A stretch of DNA of 9,720 bases, taken from contig JBDLWO010000225.1 in NCBI GenBank assembly GCA_039804245.1, positions 1 to 9,720 of the forward strand, written 5' to 3'. The stretch comes from M3007 sp039804245. Lineage in GTDB: Bacteria > Bacteroidota > Bacteroidia > Chitinophagales > Saprospiraceae. The translations under genes were made by a program, and so were the position numbers. Below the pieces are notes generated by a model, which saw only the letters and a list, made by a program, of their open reading frames with translations, ran no database searches and was not told where the DNA came from. Of this stretch, positions 1-7,098 are shown one piece after another (within the stretch, counting starts at the first letter, position 1; the number at the start of each line of letters is the position of its first letter).

Positions 1-1
1 T

Positions 2-2419
2 AAATCACCCTCAGAAATCGCCGACATACTGACATCGCTGGGACTTGAGTCGGAAGGATTTGAAACAGTTAAGACATCGCCTGCGGACCTCGACAAGGTT
101 TTGACGGCCAGGGTTTTAACCTGCGAAAAAATACCTGACACCGATCACCTCTCTGCCACGACAGTAGATGCCGGCGATGGCGTTGTACGCTCTGTCGTAT
201 GCGGCGCACCCAATGTGGCTGCGGGCCAGATGGTATTCCTTGCCATTCCGGGAGCCAATGTTTTCACCAAAGATGGTACTCTCTTCACTATTGGCGAACG
301 CAAGGTACGAGGCGTAGCCTCTCAGGGTATGATCTGTGCACAGGATGAGCTGGGGCTCGGGCACGATCACTCCGGCATCATTGTGCTGCCTGAGGGCACT
401 CCGGCCGGAATCAGTGCGGCAGATTATTATGAGATGCCTTCCGATGTTGTGTTTGAAATTGGTCTGACACCCAACAGGGCCGACGCTACCAGTCACAAAG
501 GCGTGGCAGAAGATATTCTCGCCTGGATGCGTGTGCATGAAGACCCGAATGCGGGACTTCGTGATTTGTCGTATCTGACCAAGGGCAGCGAAAATATATC
601 TGCCGGAGCCGCCGGATTCACTGTTGCCGTGGAGAACACGGAAGCCTGTCCGCTTTATTCCGGTATCGTGATAGAGGGAATACAGACAGGCGAAAGTCCG
701 GAGTGGCTGAAGAATCGTCTGCTGGCAGTTGGTCAGAGACCGATTAACAATGTAGTGGACATAACGAATTATGTTCGCATAGAGTTGGGGCAGCCCCTGC
801 ATGCATTTGACCTGGACAAAGTCAGTGGCGGAAAGATCGTTGTGAAGACCGTGGCAGAGGGAACACCCTTTGTGACACTTGACGGAGTGGAGCGAAAATT
901 ATTTGCAGAGGACCTGATGATTTGTGATGGGCATGGTGAGCCGATGTGTATAGGTGGTGTGTTTGGCGGCGCCGACAGTGGCGTTTCCGAAACTACAACC
1001 AGGATATTTCTGGAAGCGGCCATATTTAATGCCAGATGGATACGCCGCACCATGTTGCGGCACAGTTTGCGTACCGACTCGGCCTGGGTATTCGAGAAGG
1101 GAGCAGATCCTGAGAACACAGGACTTGCGCTTGCGCGCGCAGCCTTGCTGGTGGAGGCCCTTACCGGCGGTAAAATCAGTTCAGGGATAACCAGAATCTG
1201 TGAACGGGAGCCTGTCAGGGCGGCTGTGAAAGCCACTTACGCTGGCATCAGTAGTCTTATCGGCGAAGATCTCGGCAGGGAACGCATCAGAGGCATACTG
1301 GATGCACTCAATATTGAGCGTACCGATGAAACAGAAACGGGATTCACCGCTCACGTACCCTGCAACAAGCCTGATGTAACCCGCGAGGCCGATCTGGTGG
1401 AAGAGATACTGCGGGTGTTTGGTCTGGACAACATTTCCATGCCCAGCCAGATTCGCAGCAGCATGGAGGTAAATGTGCATCCCACTCCTGAATACATACG
1501 AAATCTGGCCGCTGAATTTCTGGCATCCAACGGGTTTAATGAATGTATGAGCCTCTCGTTGGGTAATTCTGCACATTATACTGGTGAAGATGCCCTGTGG
1601 CCTGTCGGGAGCGATCAGCTGGTTTTCATACACAACTCGGCCAATCAGGGACTTGACTGCCTGAGGCCTGCCATGTTGCTGAGCGCACTGGAGGTGGTAG
1701 TACACAACCAGAACCGCCAGAATCCCGACCTGCGTCTGTTCGAGTTTGGCAAGGTGTACAGGAGAGCCGGGGAGAACAGCATGGAAGAAACCGCCCGTTT
1801 GTCGCTCACCATAACCGGAGCGCGCAATACCGAATCGTGGCAGCCATCAGTCAAGGGGAATTCCGATTTCTTCACGCTCAAGGCTTACGTGGGCAACCTG
1901 CTCGCCCGTTTGGGAATCAGAGGCTACCAGGAGAGTATTTTACAGGAAAACCCGTTTCAGTATGCGCTGAAATATCACAGGGGCGACCGGGAGATAGTAA
2001 CCTTTGGAGCAGTGGATCCATTGATTCTGAAAAAAATGGATGTTAAAAATCCGGTACTTTTTGCCGATTTCAACGTCACAAGCCTGATTAAGGCTGTGTC
2101 TGGCAACAAGATACAGTTTCAGGAGTTAAACAAGTTCCCGACAGTAAGGCGCGATCTGGCATTAGTGCTCGACAAAGGCGTTACTTTCGGGGAAATCAGG
2201 CAGTTAGCTACCAAAACAGCTCAAAAACTGTTGAAAGATGTCAATCTGTTTGATGTATTTGATGATGAGAACAAACTCGGTGCCGGGAAGAAGTCCTGTG
2301 CGGTGAGTTTTATCTTTGAAGACACAGGAAAAACCCTTCAGGACAAGGAGATAGATGCTGTCATGAATCAGCTCACATCTGTTTTTGAAGGTAAACTCGG
2401 TGCTGTTATCAGAAAGTAG
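2..2419 (+). CDS. pheT: Phenylalanyl-tRNA synthetase beta subunit, 5'-truncated by window edge
   Basis: Beta subunit of the cytoplasmic alpha2-beta2 enzyme that charges tRNA-Phe with phenylalanine; in the family this subunit binds tRNA and edits Tyr-tRNA-Phe. The frame is open from base 2 and its first residues (KSPSEIADILTSLGLESEGF) match the family N-terminus, so about 15 codons, including the real start, lie to the left. The TTG at 101 is internal. Of 805 visible residues, about 35-145 form the EMAP/OB-like tRNA-binding domain (VLTCEKIPDTDHLS, then VVCGAPNV). About 210-390 are the B3/B4 editing region (QPLHAFDLD, GGVFGGADSGVSETT). About 405-477 are B5 (PDVTREADLVEEILR). About 480-700 are the catalytic-like core, and 706-805 are the C-terminal FDX-ACB anticodon-binding domain (FPTVRRDLALV). 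The length is full for the family and no frameshift is seen. pheS is not in the window. There is no terminator after the TAG stop, so transcription probably continues into rny. Confidence 0.97.
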   Translation, partial: KSPSEIADILTSLGLESEGFETVKTSPADLDKVLTARVLTCEKIPDTDHLSATTVDAGDGVVRSVVCGAPNVAAGQMVFLAIPGANVFTKDGTLFTIGERKVRGVASQGMICAQDELGLGHDHSGIIVLPEGTPAGISAADYYEMPSDVVFEIGLTPNRADATSHKGVAEDILAWMRVHEDPNAGLRDLSYLTKGSENISAGAAGFTVAVENTEACPLYSGIVIEGIQTGESPEWLKNRLLAVGQRPINNVVDITNYVRIELGQPLHAFDLDKVSGGKIVVKTVAEGTPFVTLDGVERKLFAEDLMICDGHGEPMCIGGVFGGADSGVSETTTRIFLEAAIFNARWIRRTMLRHSLRTDSAWVFEKGADPENTGLALARAALLVEALTGGKISSGITRICEREPVRAAVKATYAGISSLIGEDLGRERIRGILDALNIERTDETETGFTAHVPCNKPDVTREADLVEEILRVFGLDNISMPSQIRSSMEVNVHPTPEYIRNLAAEFLASNGFNECMSLSLGNSAHYTGEDALWPVGSDQLVFIHNSANQGLDCLRPAMLLSALEVVVHNQNRQNPDLRLFEFGKVYRRAGENSMEETARLSLTITGARNTESWQPSVKGNSDFFTLKAYVGNLLARLGIRGYQESILQENPFQYALKYHRGDREIVTFGAVDPLILKKMDVKNPVLFADFNVTSLIKAVSGNKIQFQELNKFPTVRRDLALVLDKGVTFGEIRQLATKTAQKLLKDVNLFDVFDDENKLGAGKKSCAVSFIFEDTGKTLQDKEIDAVMNQLTSVFEGKLGAVIRK

Positions 2420-2474
2420 GATAACTGGCGTCATATATAGTACACATTCACCATAAATCGAGAATTGACCAGAC

Positions 2475-4154
2475 ATGGAACCAACGAGTATTTTGATAGG
2501 TCTGGCGATAGGCGCTGTTGCTGCCTGGGTAATCGCCAACATGACCATAAAGAAAAACAGTTCGAAGGCGGCAGAAGAAGCAACCCGCCAGGCAGAGCTG
2601 ATTATTCAGGAAGCACGACTGAGTGCCAAACGCACCGAAGACGAGGCAGCACTGAAGGCCGACAAGATTACCTCCAAAGCTGAGGCCGAGAATGAACGGA
2701 TCAAACAGCAAAAGATTCAGGAGGCCAAAGAGCGCTACGCTCAGATGAAGCAGGAAGTGGAGGCCGAGAAAATGAAACGGCAACTCGAGCTCAAGGATCT
2801 GGAGATGGAAATTGCGGCCCAGCAGAAAGACATCAAGGTTGAAACTGATGCCATCAATGCCCGGTTCACAGAACTGGAGGCCCGTAAAAGCGAAATGGAG
2901 CTCAAGGAGCTGGAACTCGACACCCTTCGTGAGAACCTCGACAAACAGTTGAAGATTGTACAAAAGAAACGCGAGGAGCTGGATGCGGCCAATGAAGAGC
3001 GCATCAAGGCTCTGGAGTCAATCGCCAGACTGACGCAACAGGACGCCAAGGATCAGTTGCTCGAACAGGTACGCGCCAAGAGTGAATCGGAGGCCCAGTC
3101 TATTGTTCGCGATGCCATTGGTCAGGCCAAACTGAATGCCAACAAGGAAGCCAAAAAGATTGTCATACAGACGATACAGCGTATGGCTGCCGAATTTACT
3201 ATCGAAAACACCGTTTCTGTATTCAATCTGGAGTCAGATGAGATGAAGGGGCAGATCATCGGTCGTGAAGGTCGTAATATCCGGGCCCTGGAAGCAGCCA
3301 CAGGCGTTGAACTGATTGTTGACGATACGCCGGAGGCCATTGTAATTTCCTCTTTCGATCCGGTTCGCCGCGAGATAGCCCGTTTGTCGCTGCAGCGCCT
3401 GGTGGCAGATGGCCGTATTCACCCGCAGCGTATTGAAGAGGTGGTGGCCAAGGTACAGAAGCAACTGGAAGAGCAGATCATGGAGATTGGCGAGCGCACA
3501 GTTATTGAGCTCGGCATTCACGGCCTTGCGCCAGCGCTTGTTCGAATGGTAGGCCGTATGCGCTTCCGCTCTTCCTACGGACAGAACCTGCTCAAGCACA
3601 GTGTCGAAACAGCCGAGCTATGCGCTATCATGGCTGCCGAGCTGGGTATGAATCCGAAGCAAATCAAGATGGCCAAGCGCGCAGGCCTGCTGCACGATAT
3701 TGGCAAGGTAGCCGAGGAAGAGACAGAACTCTCACATGCCCTGCTCGGCATGAAAATGTGCGAACAGCATGGAGAGCATCCTGTGATCATTAACGCCGTG
3801 GGTGCCCACCACGACGAAATCGAGATGAACAACATTATTTCTCCGATCATACAGGCCTGTGATGCTATCTCGGGTGCACGCCCGGGCGCGCGTCGCGAGA
3901 TTCTGGAGAACTACCTGAAACGTATAGGCGAACTGGAAGAACTGGCGATGGGATATGAAGGTGTTGCCAAGGCATTTGCCATGCAGGCTGGCCGAGAGTT
4001 ACGCGTAATCGTTGAAGCCGACAAGGTAACCGATCAGTATGCCGACGATCTGTCATTCATGATTTCACAGAAAATTCAGGAAGAGATGCAGTATCCGGGC
4101 CAGATCAGGATTACCGTAATCAGGGAGAAGCGGGCTGTAGCCTTCGCCAGATAA
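2475..4154 (+). CDS. rny: Ribonuclease Y (membrane-anchored endoribonuclease)
   Basis: Endoribonuclease that starts mRNA decay from the inner face of the cytoplasmic membrane. The 559 residues show the family layout. Residues about 5-24 are an N-terminal membrane anchor (ILIGLAIGAVAAWVIANM). About 30-210 are a long Lys/Glu/Gln-rich coiled coil. A KH RNA-binding domain spans about 249-315, with the GREGRNIR loop at 263-270. An HD metal-dependent hydrolase domain spans about 371-464. Visible metal-ligand candidates are H375, H407-D408 (in LLHDIGKV), H445/H446 (AHHDE) and D463. The C-terminus REKRAVAFAR matches the usual RETRAVEYAK-like end. The protein is about 40 residues longer than the roughly 520-residue Firmicutes form, and the extra length lies before the KH domain. 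ATG at 2475 is chosen because the membrane anchor follows at once; no Shine-Dalgarno is present, as is common in Bacteroidota. It lies 55 bases after pheT on the same strand and ends just before a strong terminator, so it is likely the last gene of that transcript. Confidence 0.97.
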   Translation: MEPTSILIGLAIGAVAAWVIANMTIKKNSSKAAEEATRQAELIIQEARLSAKRTEDEAALKADKITSKAEAENERIKQQKIQEAKERYAQMKQEVEAEKMKRQLELKDLEMEIAAQQKDIKVETDAINARFTELEARKSEMELKELELDTLRENLDKQLKIVQKKREELDAANEERIKALESIARLTQQDAKDQLLEQVRAKSESEAQSIVRDAIGQAKLNANKEAKKIVIQTIQRMAAEFTIENTVSVFNLESDEMKGQIIGREGRNIRALEAATGVELIVDDTPEAIVISSFDPVRREIARLSLQRLVADGRIHPQRIEEVVAKVQKQLEEQIMEIGERTVIELGIHGLAPALVRMVGRMRFRSSYGQNLLKHSVETAELCAIMAAELGMNPKQIKMAKRAGLLHDIGKVAEEETELSHALLGMKMCEQHGEHPVIINAVGAHHDEIEMNNIISPIIQACDAISGARPGARREILENYLKRIGELEELAMGYEGVAKAFAMQAGRELRVIVEADKVTDQYADDLSFMISQKIQEEMQYPGQIRITVIREKRAVAFAR

Positions 4155-4177
4155 CACAGGGGTACACTCTGAAAAGT

Positions 4178-4216
4178 AGGGGCCGTTGAAACACTTGTTC
4201 AACGGCCCCTTTCTTT
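4178..4216 (+). terminator. Rho-independent terminator after rny
   Basis: A perfect 13-bp inverted repeat (AGGGGCCGTTGAA at 4178-4190 and its complement at 4198-4210) encloses a 7-base loop and is followed by TTCTTT. It starts 24 bases after the rny stop. The stem is GC-rich on the loop-distal side and runs straight into the T-rich tail, the standard intrinsic terminator shape. It probably ends the pheT-rny transcript. The minus-strand reading has only a weak T run, so it is mainly a plus-strand terminator. Confidence 0.93.
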
Positions 4217-4323
4217 ATTCATTAGGATGAATACAGTTTCTGTAACCGGCCTTTCATGAGATTATTTCCGGGCCAGCGGAACAGCGGTAAAGGATTAAAG
4301 TAAATGTGCAAAATGAGAGCGTA

Positions 4324-4362
4324 CTGAATACCGGAGACTGGATTAGTTGAGCTGAATTCCGG
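4324..4362. repeat. Short direct repeat CTGAATwCCGG, two copies
   Basis: CTGAATACCGG at 4324-4334 and CTGAATTCCGG at 4352-4362 match at 10 of 11 bases with a 28-base offset. They lie 100-190 bases upstream of the regulator start, outside the likely core promoter. They could be two binding sites for one protein or a chance pair. The second copy contains the palindrome GAATTC. No function can be assigned from sequence alone. Confidence 0.4.
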
Positions 4363-4411
4363 CAGAAGCGTGTTTCAATACATGATACAAAATTGACCCT
4401 TTCAGTACAAA

Positions 4412-4456
4412 TTACAGTGTCAAAAAAGAAATTTAAAGTGTCAAAATGTGAATTTA
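4412..4456. repeat. 21-bp-period direct repeat around AGTGTCAAAA (candidate AraC-type operator)
   Basis: AGTGTCAAAA occurs at 4416-4425 and again at 4437-4446, exactly 21 bases apart. The similarity extends on both sides: TTA precedes each copy (4412-4414, 4433-4435) and AATTTA follows each (4430-4435, 4451-4456), so 19 of 24 positions agree. Two helical turns separate equivalent bases, so both copies face the same side of the DNA. Tandem half-sites with a 21-bp period are the known arrangement for AraC family dimers (araI1/araI2). A weaker related element, AGTACAAA, lies at 4404-4411, and an opposed TTGAC lies at 4393-4397. Copy 2 falls where a -33 element would be expected for the promoter at 4460. 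Confidence 0.6.
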
Positions 4457-4459
4457 TGG

Positions 4460-4467
4460 TATGTTTG
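4460..4467 (+). promoter_or_regulatory. Probable Bacteroidota -7 promoter element for the TPR/AraC gene
   Basis: TATGTTTG matches the Bacteroidota -7 consensus TAnnTTTG exactly. It would start transcription near 4472, giving a leader of roughly 45 bases before the ATG at 4516. No TTG or TTTG stands 19-21 bases upstream, where the -33 element belongs. That site is instead covered by the second AGTGTCAAAA repeat. A good -7 with no -33 is consistent with a promoter that needs an activator. Confidence 0.55.
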
Positions 4468-4515
4468 CCTCCGGCGAACGCGTTTCATTGATTTTTCACC
4501 ATCGAGATTGGGCTC

Positions 4516-6213
4516 ATGAGATTTCTGTGCATATTCATTATGTCCTTTGTAGCGCTTCAGCTTCGGGCTGATAACCGTAGAGAAGAAGAGATCAGATATA
4601 TGCGCAGGCTGATGCGCGAGAACAAGGCTGACTCTGTTCTTTCCTATATTGATGGTATCCTGAAAAACTCAGGATCGGATAAAGAGCAATTGGCCCTTTA
4701 CCACTCTGTCAGAGGCAGTGCGCTGCTGAGCAAGGGTAATTTTGTTGAATCTCTCCAGTCTGTACGGGTTGCACTTGTCAGCGCGACCACGGTAAAAGAC
4801 TCTGCCATACTCTCGGAAATCTGGAAAGCTGCCTCCCACTCCTATAACAGGAACGGACAACTTGACAGTGCCCTTTACTACACAAGATTGCTCTACGATT
4901 ACGCCAGGAGGTCAAACGATTCCCGAATGATCTATTCGGCGCTTATATCGCTGGGCAACATACACCTTCAGAACAAGCAATTTCAACTGTCGCTTGAGTT
5001 TTACCAGGAAGCTCTGAATATGACATTAGCCAATGGGGCCAAAGAGAACCTGCCCATTGACTATTACAATCTGGGGTTGGCACAGTTTAACATGGGATTG
5101 CTTGAACCCGCCCTCGTATCTCTCAACCAGTCAGCAGAACTGGGATTACAACAAAAAAACCTGCGCCTTGTAGCCCGCGCCTACGGATCTATTGCCGACA
5201 TCAAGGGCGTACAGAACCGACTAAACGAGCAGTTGAATTACCTGAAAAAAGCCAACCAGCTGGCAGCCCAGTTACAGGACAAGCGTCTCCTTGCCATGGG
5301 TTGTTCCAATCTGATGCACCACCATCTTAAAAGAGGCGATTTTGAGAAGGCCATCGAATATGGCAGTCAGGGCCTGGATTATCTCAGCGAGCAGCCGATG
5401 ATTCAGCTGGAGATCCGGATAGACAGTATGATGTACACCTCCTACAAGTCACTCAATCAGCCCGAAAAAGCGATCAGGTTTTATGAGGCATATACCAAAC
5501 TGAACAATAAACTCAGAAGTGACGAAGTAACACTCCGACTGAATGAGTTGAAATCATTACACGAGATAGAAAAGAAAAACCTCACCATAAAGAACCAGAC
5601 GGCTGAATTGCTGGCGGCACAGCGATCGGGGAGGATCAACTTGCTGATTATATCTGTATTGGCGATTTTACTCTTGTTTTTGGCAGTATTTTATTTAAGG
5701 GAAGGCTTTTACAAGAAAATTCTGTTCAAAAAGGAAAAAGAAACCGATTTTCAGATAAAGATACTCCGGAACCGTCTTGAAAGTCAGCATGTATCAAAGG
5801 AAATACCCGATATAAATGATGATGAATCGGGAGAAATCATACCGAAAGAAAAGTCACAACAGATGTTCAATCGGATTATGGATATGATTGAGGCAGAAAA
5901 AATGTACCTGATGCCCGATCTGGATCAGAAGTATATTATCAAGTTGCTGGGCACCAACCGCCGCTATGTTTATGAGGCCGTTGCCCTGCACGGCGATCAG
6001 AATTTCAAGGGACTGATCAACAGATTGCGGGTGAACGAATCAAAAAGAATTATCCAGGAGTTACTTGCGGCGAATAAAGAGATAGACCTGTCCAGCATTT
6101 ACACTTCAGCCGGATTCAACTCCAAATCTTCATTTTATCGTACATTCAAGAGCGTAACCGGGTTGCCTCCGGGCGATTATGTGACGCAACTGGAGCGCGA
6201 AATGGCAGGATAA
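4516..6213 (+). CDS. Membrane-tethered TPR / AraC-type transcriptional regulator
   Basis: One-component regulator expected to sense in the periplasm and bind DNA in the cytoplasm. The 565 residues begin with a signal-like segment (about 1-18, ending LQLRA before DNRR). A long helical region of about seven TPR-like repeats follows (about 50-330), for example SLGNIHLQNKQFQLSLEFY and NLGLAQFNMGLLEPALVSL. A short charged helix leads to one transmembrane segment at about 374-394 (INLLIISVLAILLLFLAVFY), then a linker. The C-terminal AraC-type domain (about 460-560) has a first helix-turn-helix near 466-492 and a second near 523-550 (IYTSAGFNSKSSFYRTFK, the conserved GF-x-S-x-S-x-FxR-x-F-K pattern). 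No kinase or receiver domain is seen. The family is common in Bacteroidota; the ligand and targets are unknown. ATG 4516 is chosen because the signal segment follows it directly. The upstream direct repeats suggest self-regulation. It converges on the next gene with 3 bases between stops. Confidence 0.88.
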   Translation: MRFLCIFIMSFVALQLRADNRREEEIRYMRRLMRENKADSVLSYIDGILKNSGSDKEQLALYHSVRGSALLSKGNFVESLQSVRVALVSATTVKDSAILSEIWKAASHSYNRNGQLDSALYYTRLLYDYARRSNDSRMIYSALISLGNIHLQNKQFQLSLEFYQEALNMTLANGAKENLPIDYYNLGLAQFNMGLLEPALVSLNQSAELGLQQKNLRLVARAYGSIADIKGVQNRLNEQLNYLKKANQLAAQLQDKRLLAMGCSNLMHHHLKRGDFEKAIEYGSQGLDYLSEQPMIQLEIRIDSMMYTSYKSLNQPEKAIRFYEAYTKLNNKLRSDEVTLRLNELKSLHEIEKKNLTIKNQTAELLAAQRSGRINLLIISVLAILLLFLAVFYLREGFYKKILFKKEKETDFQIKILRNRLESQHVSKEIPDINDDESGEIIPKEKSQQMFNRIMDMIEAEKMYLMPDLDQKYIIKLLGTNRRYVYEAVALHGDQNFKGLINRLRVNESKRIIQELLAANKEIDLSSIYTSAGFNSKSSFYRTFKSVTGLPPGDYVTQLEREMAG

Positions 6214-6216
6214 GCC

Positions 6217-6891
6217 TTACCATAATCCAGCCTGTGCAGCAAAGGAAAACCTCAGAGTGGGCAACCAGTCGGGAGCATCGTTGTAAATTTCAGGATTTCG
6301 GGTAAGCACATAGGCTGGTCGCGCTGTCAGCCTGAACCGGTCGCGTTGAAACAGATTGAATCCGATTCCAAGTTCGACGGACTGCGTGCGATTCGCGGTC
6401 AGCTGTTCGCTGGTCAGTCCCTGATTGACAGGTTGTTCAAACTCCGCATCCCTGTACAAAATTTTATCCGGTTTGCTCTTGTCGGCGATATCGAAAATCA
6501 TGCCTGCGTGCAGCCAGACGCAGTCACACTTGTGTACACGGAAATTGATTTTGACAGGCACAATCCAGTATTGGGGTTTGAAGGCATGTAAATCGGCGAG
6601 ATAATAACGCACAATAGCTCCGTTCACCTCCCTTTCAGTCATGGCGCCGCTGGAAGTGTAGAACTCATAATCGGGGTAATATTTCTTTCCGAAACCGGCT
6701 CCGATGGAGAATTTCCAGAATGGAACTTCGGCCTGCAGATAGGGCGATGCCTGCGCTTTGAGTCCTTCCGAGAACTGCGCCACATCGAATCCTGACTCGA
6801 TTCCAACGATGAATTTTCCGAAAGAACTTTGCGTACGGGCATACGCACAAAAGAAAAACAGAGCAGGCAGAACAAGAGCAATTCTTTTCAT
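6217..6891 (-). CDS. Exported protein, probable outer-membrane beta-barrel (function unknown)
   Basis: I do not recognise a specific family. The 224-residue product starts with a typical signal peptide (MKRIALVLPALFFFCAYA, cleavage plausible after AYA at 18). The mature part has alternating polar and aromatic/hydrophobic stretches rich in Tyr, Phe and Gly, such as FWKFSIGAGFGKKYYPDYEF, QYWIVPVKINFRV and FRLTARPAYVLT, and ends in LRFSFAAQAGLW. Amphipathic strands plus a terminal aromatic residue fit a small barrel of the outer-membrane-beta-barrel/porin-like class of Bacteroidota. A CDC pair (C122, C124) sits in one predicted strand or loop, which is unusual for a barrel and could be a disulfide or metal site. 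FFFC is not a good lipobox, so I do not call a lipoprotein. A -7 promoter motif lies about 20 bases upstream of the ATG, indicating its own promoter. No terminator is seen between its stop and the converging regulator gene. Confidence 0.75.
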   Translation of the reverse strand: MKRIALVLPALFFFCAYARTQSSFGKFIVGIESGFDVAQFSEGLKAQASPYLQAEVPFWKFSIGAGFGKKYYPDYEFYTSSGAMTEREVNGAIVRYYLADLHAFKPQYWIVPVKINFRVHKCDCVWLHAGMIFDIADKSKPDKILYRDAEFEQPVNQGLTSEQLTANRTQSVELGIGFNLFQRDRFRLTARPAYVLTRNPEIYNDAPDWLPTLRFSFAAQAGLW

Positions 6892-6910
6892 CAGGGCACA
6901 ATTATTTGGG

Positions 6911-6918
6911 CAAAAGTA
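6911..6918 (-). promoter_or_regulatory. Probable Bacteroidota -7 promoter element for the barrel gene
   Basis: Read on the minus strand this is TACTTTTG, a match to TAnnTTTG, ending 19 bases before the ATG complement at 6889-6891, which would give a short leader of about 15 bases. A clear TTG at -33 is absent; ATG near 6940 is the closest sequence. The placement supports independent transcription of the barrel gene rather than read-through from the gene to its right. Confidence 0.5.
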
Positions 6919-7021
6919 AGAGGAATATGATATAATGAGACATTTCGATACTCCTGTTGCTTTCTAGCTGAACCTGAATCGCCTGTTTTTCCCAGTCTGC
7001 CCGCGATTTTCAATTACCTGC

Positions 7022-7054
7022 AAAAAAGCCGCCCCGGGTTTCCGGAGCGGCTTT
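7022..7054 (-). terminator. Rho-independent terminator after the T9SS cargo gene
   Basis: On the minus strand the sequence folds as AAAGCCGC-T-CCGG, loop AAAC, then CCGG-G-GCGGCTTT. This is 13 pairs if the central U·G wobble is counted, and it runs into six T residues (complement of 7022-7027). It begins about 45 bases after the stop codon of the large minus-strand gene. The plus-strand reading has the same stem but only three T residues and has no plus-strand gene nearby to end, so the minus strand is the functional side. Confidence 0.9.
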
Positions 7055-7068
7055 AAACTGATTTTCCT

Positions 7069-7087
7069 CAGAGCCCGGGAGGCTCTG
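7069..7087 (-). other. Second hairpin between the cargo stop codon and its terminator
   Basis: CAGAGCC at 7069-7075 pairs with GGCTCTG at 7081-7087 across a 5-base loop. It starts 11 bases after the stop codon and has no T tract of its own, so it is not a terminator by itself. It may protect the mRNA 3' end from exonucleases or back up the terminator that follows. It could also be incidental. Confidence 0.5.
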
Positions 7088-7098
7088 GTTCATTTGCT

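Larger units (their letters stand above)
4217..4515. other. Non-coding upstream region of the TPR/AraC regulator
   Basis: About 300 bases between the rny terminator and the next start codon. The only ATG-initiated frames I find are trivial (for example about 10 codons from 4227), so I call no gene here. The part from about 4380 to 4460 is clearly AT-rich. The stretch holds two separate direct-repeat pairs (4324-4362 and 4412-4456) and a Bacteroidota-type -7 element (4460-4467). I see no tRNA, no attachment site and no convincing riboswitch fold. It is best read as the regulatory region of the gene starting at 4516. Confidence 0.7.

Noticed and set aside
116..802. Long open frame on the minus strand opposite pheT (228 codons)
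   Set aside because: It lies wholly inside the unmistakable pheT gene, its translation resembles no protein family I know, and it lacks a plausible promoter. It is a shadow frame.
2311..2318. TATCTTTG inside the end of pheT as a promoter for rny
   Set aside because: It matches TAnnTTTG but is inside coding sequence encoding the conserved FDX-ACB domain, has no TTTG 19-21 bases upstream, and such 6-base-specific matches are expected by chance.
2420..2474. 6S RNA or small gene between pheT and rny
   Set aside because: Only 55 bases are available, with no hairpin structure and no open frame.
2448..2963. Minus-strand frame with a Leu/Phe-rich, membrane-like translation opposite rny
   Set aside because: The hydrophobic look comes from reading the Lys/Glu/Gln coiled-coil codons of rny backwards (GAG/CTC, AAG/CTT). 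It is not a gene.
6547..6556. TTTTGACA (reverse complement of TGTCAAAA) inside the barrel gene as a further regulator site
   Set aside because: It is a single eight-base match within coding sequence, with no 21-bp-spaced partner.
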